Assembly: GCA_023388055.1 (NCBI GenBank)
Contig: JAEWGW010000011.1
Coordinates: 62,001-126,000, forward strand
From: Bacillota bacterium
GTDB lineage: Bacteria > Bacillota > Bacilli > Paenibacillales > NBRC-103111
Direction: 5' to 3'
Length of the DNA: 64,000 nucleotides
The notes beneath the pieces were generated by a model. It was not told the DNA's origin. It saw nothing but the letters and a program-made list of their open reading frames with translations, and did no database searches. Position numbers and translations under genes: made by a program. Below, piece by piece: positions 60,170 to 64,000 of the stretch. Position 1 is the stretch's first letter. Each line of letters begins with the position of its first letter.

Positions 60170-61888
60170 TTGGCTAATATGATACCGGATTTTACTGAAT
60201 TACAACTCTCTCAAATTGAATCAAAGGGAGAGGTTCAGGTATATCGAGCATTAAAAGAGGGACTTCCTGATAGTTACTACGTATTCTCCCAAGTAGCATG
60301 GATTCTTAAACGAGAAAATGAGGAAGCACACGATGGAGAAACTGATTTTGTTATTGTCCATCCTAATTTCGGATACTTGTGTATTGAAGTAAAGGGTGGA
60401 GGAATTTCTTTTGATGCTGCTACTAATCAATGGTTCTCTACAGATCGTTACGGGCAGAACAATTCAATAAAAGATCCAATAAGGCAAGCCAAAAAAGCAA
60501 AGTATTCGATCCGAACAAAGCTTTTTGAAACTGAGGAGTGGAGACTGTTTGGAAGCAAAAAAATTAGGAATGGACATGCTGTGTTCTTCCCGGATATTAG
60601 AGATTCCAAACTGTTAGAAAGACCAGACATGCCGGCACATTTAATTGGAACAAATAATAACTTAGCCGATATTAAAAAGTGGTTAGAAGATTGTATAGAA
60701 TTTTGTACTGATGATGATCCAATATCAACTCCTATTGGGCAAAAAGGGTTAGATATTTTTAAAAAGGTTTTCGCAAAATCTTTCTCAATCAAACCGCTAA
60801 TTTCAAGCAGTTTAAAAATGGAGGAAGAAGCAAGGTTACTCCTAACAAACGAACAAGTTAAGGTGTTAGATATATTAAGGAAAAAACGGCGGGTTGTAGT
60901 TAGTGGTGGTGCGGGAACCGGGAAAACTATATTAGCTGTGGAAAAAGCGAAGCGATTAGCTAGAGAAGGGTTTTCAACACTATTGACCTGCTATAACCGT
61001 CCACTTGCAAACCATTTGTCTGAAATTTGTAAAGAGACTAATGGATTAACTGTTATGAGTTTTCATCAACTTTGTCATACAAAGATTAAAGAAGCTAAAG
61101 AAAAGAGCGGTATTGACTTATTAGATGATGCAAAAAAAACATATCCTGGTGAAGATGAGTTTGATGTACAACTTCCTAATGCTCTTGCATGCTCTTTGGA
61201 TATTATTACTGATAGATTTGATGCAATAGTATGTGATGAGGGTCAAGACTTCAGAGAAGAATACTGGTTGCCGCTGGAATTATTGCTGTCTGATGAAAAA
61301 TCAAGTCCTTTCTATATCTTTTTTGACGATAATCAAAATCTATATTCCCGTGTAAGTACATTTCCAATAGCTGAAGATGAAGTATATCCACTTTCAAGAA
61401 ACTGTAGAAACACTGTTCAAATTCATGAGGCCTCATATAAATATTATATAGGTGACCCTGTTGAGCATTCTAATCTGGATGGTTTAGAACTGCAACTAGT
61501 GGATGCAATTAATATAAATAATCAAGCAATCAAGATCCATTCTAGAATTCAAAAATTATTATTAGAGGAAAAGGTTGAATCTAGCAAAATTGCAATTTTA
61601 ATTGTGGATGCTAAAAACAAATGGGGATATTTACAAGCACTTGAGAAAAATCCACTACCCAAAGGACATCACTTTTCGGATATCGAACATAGAAGTGATA
61701 GTTCAGTATTAGTAACAACAGTTAATAAGTTTAAAGGATTAGAGTCTGAGATAGTATTTTTATGGGGTATGGATTCTATTGATATTCAGGAACACAGGGA
61801 ACATTTATATGTTGGCTTAAGTAGGGCGAAGTCTATACTAGTGGTTTTTGGAAATGAACAAACCTGCTCATATTTCCAAACTGTATAA
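60170..61888 (+). CDS. NERD nuclease-SF1 helicase fusion
   Basis: A 572-residue protein starting at a TTG at 60170, nine bases after GGAGGA; the next ATG (60179) would be too far. Residues about 12-130 are a NERD nuclease-related domain: ESKGEVQVYRALKEGL, then GETDFVIVHPNFGYLCIEVKGG with the PD-(D/E)xK-like D59 and E73-V-K75. Residues about 225-565 are an SF1 helicase: VVSGGAGTGKTILA (I), IVCDEGQDF (II), FFDDNQNLY (III), LSRNCRNT (IV), TTVNKFKGLESEIV (V), LYVGLSRAKSILVV (VI). Such fusions occur in phage-defence loci. The short spacing to the GHKL gene suggests the two products work together. Confidence 0.86.
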   Translation: MANMIPDFTELQLSQIESKGEVQVYRALKEGLPDSYYVFSQVAWILKRENEEAHDGETDFVIVHPNFGYLCIEVKGGGISFDAATNQWFSTDRYGQNNSIKDPIRQAKKAKYSIRTKLFETEEWRLFGSKKIRNGHAVFFPDIRDSKLLERPDMPAHLIGTNNNLADIKKWLEDCIEFCTDDDPISTPIGQKGLDIFKKVFAKSFSIKPLISSSLKMEEEARLLLTNEQVKVLDILRKKRRVVVSGGAGTGKTILAVEKAKRLAREGFSTLLTCYNRPLANHLSEICKETNGLTVMSFHQLCHTKIKEAKEKSGIDLLDDAKKTYPGEDEFDVQLPNALACSLDIITDRFDAIVCDEGQDFREEYWLPLELLLSDEKSSPFYIFFDDNQNLYSRVSTFPIAEDEVYPLSRNCRNTVQIHEASYKYYIGDPVEHSNLDGLELQLVDAININNQAIKIHSRIQKLLLEEKVESSKIAILIVDAKNKWGYLQALEKNPLPKGHHFSDIEHRSDSSVLVTTVNKFKGLESEIVFLWGMDSIDIQEHREHLYVGLSRAKSILVVFGNEQTCSYFQTV

Positions 61889-62160
61889 CATTTATTTCTT
61901 TAAGATCGAGTTCCTACATTTAATCTGGATCCGCGCCAATGTGTTGGAGACTAAGCTGAACATATAAGTGAATGTGAATAATCATATTCCCGCGGCGCAT
62001 TTCATTACAGAAGTCGATAAAGCAGTTTTTCTATTGACTAAGGGAAAGTAATTACGTTCCTTGTTTTTTAGGATATGATAGATGAACTTGGGAATTCCTG
62101 TTTTTTATGATTTTTTTGAGTATAACTACAAAAGAGATCTCATGAAGGGGCAGATCTTAT
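61889..62160. other. AT-rich spacer
   Basis: No gene, clear terminator or promoter pair is seen between the NERD-helicase gene and the next open frame. Confidence 0.4.
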
Positions 62161-63090
62161 TTGAAATTACTAATAAATAAATTGACTCTAGTATATCCAC
62201 CTATAACTAACCAAGAAGGTGCCTGGCTATGGAATGCTCCAGAGGTTCGTGATTTCGTAAAAGGTAGTAAGTTGTATATGATCGGTCACAGAGAAGAACT
62301 CAAATTTATTAATGAGCAGTTTATTTCTGAGGGAAGAGGAATTATCCAATTTCAGTTAGCAACAGCAACTCACAAAAGTCCGATAATACAAATTTCTTTG
62401 AACCATTGCTTGCCAGATATTGAGGACGAAATTAGCATCGAGCTTGGAGAGAAACAGTTCCGTATTAAAGACAGTCAGGGCAACGTTCTACAATGGTACA
62501 CTCCAGATATATTGCTTTATCGTTACTGGAAAAATCAATTATCTATCCGTATTATCGATGATACAGAATTTAATTACCGGGATTTTACAAGATATGAACT
62601 TTATTATGTTGGTATATCAAAAAATAATGACAGTTTCTCTCGATTATTTGATGAGTCCCACCATGCAAGATTAAAAATACTAACGAATGAATACCCTAAA
62701 AGTTCGGGGAGATTAACAGATGAGTTATTAATTTTTATGTTTGAAATCGATAAATTAAATATAAATATCTTTGATAGAATTGAAGATATAAATGAACAAA
62801 TTAACTACCATACGGAAGATGAAATTGCAATTATTGCAGATGCTGAAAAGGCGTTTATTAAGTTATTGGAAACAAAATATAACGAAGTAAAATATAAGAA
62901 CTATCCTAATGGTGATGATGGACTTTATAGTGAGGGATTGGATAGGTATTGCTTTTACATTGGTGAAGACATTACATTTTATACTAATAAAGGGGATTTT
63001 ATTGGAGCATCAGATGTTGACGATCACGCAGACATGATCTTCGTTGAAGGTGAAGTTGCTAAGGTTGTTAAAGAGACAATAGATAGTTAG
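62161..63090 (+). CDS. Unknown 309-aa island protein
   Basis: Starts at a TTG at 62161 with AAGGGG about 11 bases upstream. The N-terminal third is strand-rich. The middle contains ELYYVGISKNNDSFSRLFDE followed by SHHARLKILTNE, which loosely recalls the Y-x-G...R-L...H layout of GIY-YIG-like nucleases, but the motif is incomplete and I do not assign the fold. The C-terminal 80 residues include YCFYIGEDITFYTNKGDFIGASDVDDHADMIFVEGEVAKVV. AT-rich like its neighbours. A perfect CCCTGA-aaaaa-TCAGGG hairpin follows at 63095-63111. Confidence 0.65.
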   Translation: MKLLINKLTLVYPPITNQEGAWLWNAPEVRDFVKGSKLYMIGHREELKFINEQFISEGRGIIQFQLATATHKSPIIQISLNHCLPDIEDEISIELGEKQFRIKDSQGNVLQWYTPDILLYRYWKNQLSIRIIDDTEFNYRDFTRYELYYVGISKNNDSFSRLFDESHHARLKILTNEYPKSSGRLTDELLIFMFEIDKLNINIFDRIEDINEQINYHTEDEIAIIADAEKAFIKLLETKYNEVKYKNYPNGDDGLYSEGLDRYCFYIGEDITFYTNKGDFIGASDVDDHADMIFVEGEVAKVVKETIDS

Positions 63091-63368
63091 TTCTCCCTGA
63101 AAAAATCAGGGTGTGTTGCCTGAAAAATAAAAAGGAATTCAAACACTCAAAATGGAAATTGTTATTGTCGAGATAACAATATATCCATGCCTTGAGGTGA
63201 GTTAAATTCCCATATTCATGAATTCAACACAACCTCGCAAATTCCCTGTTGACGTGATGTAATGTTGAAGCTTCGTGAAGAACAATTTACGCTCTGCGTG
63301 ATTCGATCATTCCAAAAAAATATATGGTAAATTAATTAAAATATGGAAATAAATTTATTAAGAGAACA

Positions 63369-63608
63369 CCCGAAATTCAGCTCGATTTTCTAATTGTAGT
63401 CAACCAGATGCTTACAGGCTTCGATTCCAAGTGGGTTAACACGCTGTACAAGGATAAGATGCTTGAATACGAAAATATCATTCAGGCATTCTCGCGCACC
63501 AATCGTTTGTTCTGCCCGGAAAAACCCTTTGGAACGTTACGATACCATAGATATCCGCTTACAATGGAGCAACACATCGAAAAAGGTGTGAAGACCTATT
63601 CTGTTTAA
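63369..63608 (+). pseudogene. Type I restriction enzyme HsdR fragment
   Basis: An 80-codon piece reading PEIQLDFLIVVNQMLTGFDS, then KWVNTLYKDKMLEYENIIQAFSRTN and KPFGTLRYHRYPLTMEQHIEKGVKTYS. This is the end of the HsdR helicase (motifs V-VI: LTGFDS, IQAFSRTNR). The nuclease and most of the helicase (normally about 1000 residues) are missing, and no hsdS or hsdM is present. The preceding 280 bp show no gene. Confidence 0.8.
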
Positions 63609-63647
63609 GTTATACTCAAGCCGTTCTACAAACGTTGTTTGGCTAAT

Positions 63648-63818
63648 CTGGATATAACGGATGAACAAGTGTTGCGCGGAATTTCCGAACGACTGATCGA
63701 CCGGATTGAAGTGGAAGTGGATGGGAATATTACGATACAGACTCGGACAGACCCAGCTATGAGGTATGTAAAATGGCTGTATCGTGCTCAAGCCATCTGC
63801 CTTTTTTATGACATATAG
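63648..63818 (+). pseudogene. Serine recombinase C-terminal fragment
   Basis: A 56-codon piece LDITDEQVLRGISERLIDRI, then EVEVDGNITIQTRTDPAMRYVKWLYRA and stop. The LIDRIEV stretch followed by a short beta end is the usual tail of large serine recombinases. There is no catalytic domain and no start, so it is a remnant. Confidence 0.6.
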
Positions 63819-63838
63819 TAGATATTTAGATATATTGC

Positions 63839-63888
63839 AACCCCACAGCCCTTCGGTCCAATTGCCGATATGCTGCGGGGTTTTGTTT
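63839..63888 (+). terminator. Rho-independent terminator
   Basis: AACCCCACAGC and GCTGCGGGGTT (one mismatch) flank a 22-base loop, followed by TTTGTTT, just after the recombinase remnant. Confidence 0.72.
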
Positions 63889-64000
63889 GTTGCCTCTAAC
63901 TTTTCAACAAATTAGATTTCAATCACTTTCAGTCTACTGTCTTTTGATTTTGTAAAATAGAATCCCCGAGATGTCCTCAAAAAAGTCTTCAAAATATTTT

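Noticed and set aside
63838..64000. Right attachment site of the island
   Set aside because: No match to the tRNA-Leu 3' end was found in the last part of the window.

Overview
The first 49 kb look like the chromosome of a high-GC Bacillales bacterium, most likely Paenibacillus or a close relative. The sequence shows AGGAGG-type ribosome sites with frequent GTG and TTG starts, a Bacillus-type ferredoxin, a YjcZ-type small sporulation protein, RelQ, YhaO/YhaN, a YkvI-type transporter, and a Zur box in front of a ZagA/YciC GTPase. This is inference from gene content; no rRNA or phylogenetic marker was compared.

Layout. 1-2.8 kb: citramalate synthase (runs off the left edge), DNA polymerase IV, ferredoxin. 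2.87-9.1 kb: a conserved cassette of unknown function, the STM4015/4014/4013/4012/4011 families (leucine-rich protein, ATP-grasp-like protein, sulfatase-fold hydrolase, two radical-SAM enzymes), followed by an APS kinase. 9.1-16.4 kb: L,D-transpeptidase, RelQ alarmone synthetase, DUF309 protein, membrane thioredoxin, an RsmF-like rRNA methyltransferase, RsuA-type pseudouridine synthase and a HAD phosphatase. 16.5-24.5 kb: YjcZ, an acidic protein built of three repeats, an NlpC/P60-LysM hydrolase, a second RsmF-like enzyme, AIM24, a flavin monooxygenase and an HTH regulator. 24.5-28 kb: M29 aminopeptidase and the selenium pair selD-mnmH. 28-36 kb: a diguanylate cyclase and a translationally coupled glycosyltransferase-yhaO-yhaN operon. 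36.5-49 kb: Zur-linked ZagA, RsgA, transporters, SDR, DedA, Xpt, small unknowns and a rhamnogalacturonan lyase of family PL11.

A tRNA-Leu(CAG) at 49.2 kb marks an abrupt change to AT-rich DNA that continues to the right edge. It begins with a decayed tyrosine integrase, an excisionase-like protein and an IS1182 transposase remnant. It then carries a defence-like cluster of four large co-oriented genes: an OLD nuclease and a UvrD-like helicase (a Gabija-type pair), a 1408-residue GHKL ATPase with a DUF3883-like C-terminus, and a NERD-nuclease/helicase fusion. It ends with remnants of a type I restriction subunit and a serine recombinase. I read it as a genomic island with immobilised ends whose right junction lies outside the window.

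The most unusual non-coding signal is a family of intergenic arrays at about 5.9, 12.4, 23.2 and 28.0 kb. Each has two direct copies of a unit about 24-26 bp long at a 50-bp step, followed by two or three inverted copies at the same step. The unit always starts with TAACG, but the rest of its sequence is private to each locus. A second palindromic family (TAGCGGAA...TTCCGCTA), a hairpin array in front of relQ, and TA-flanked miniature elements add to the repeat load.
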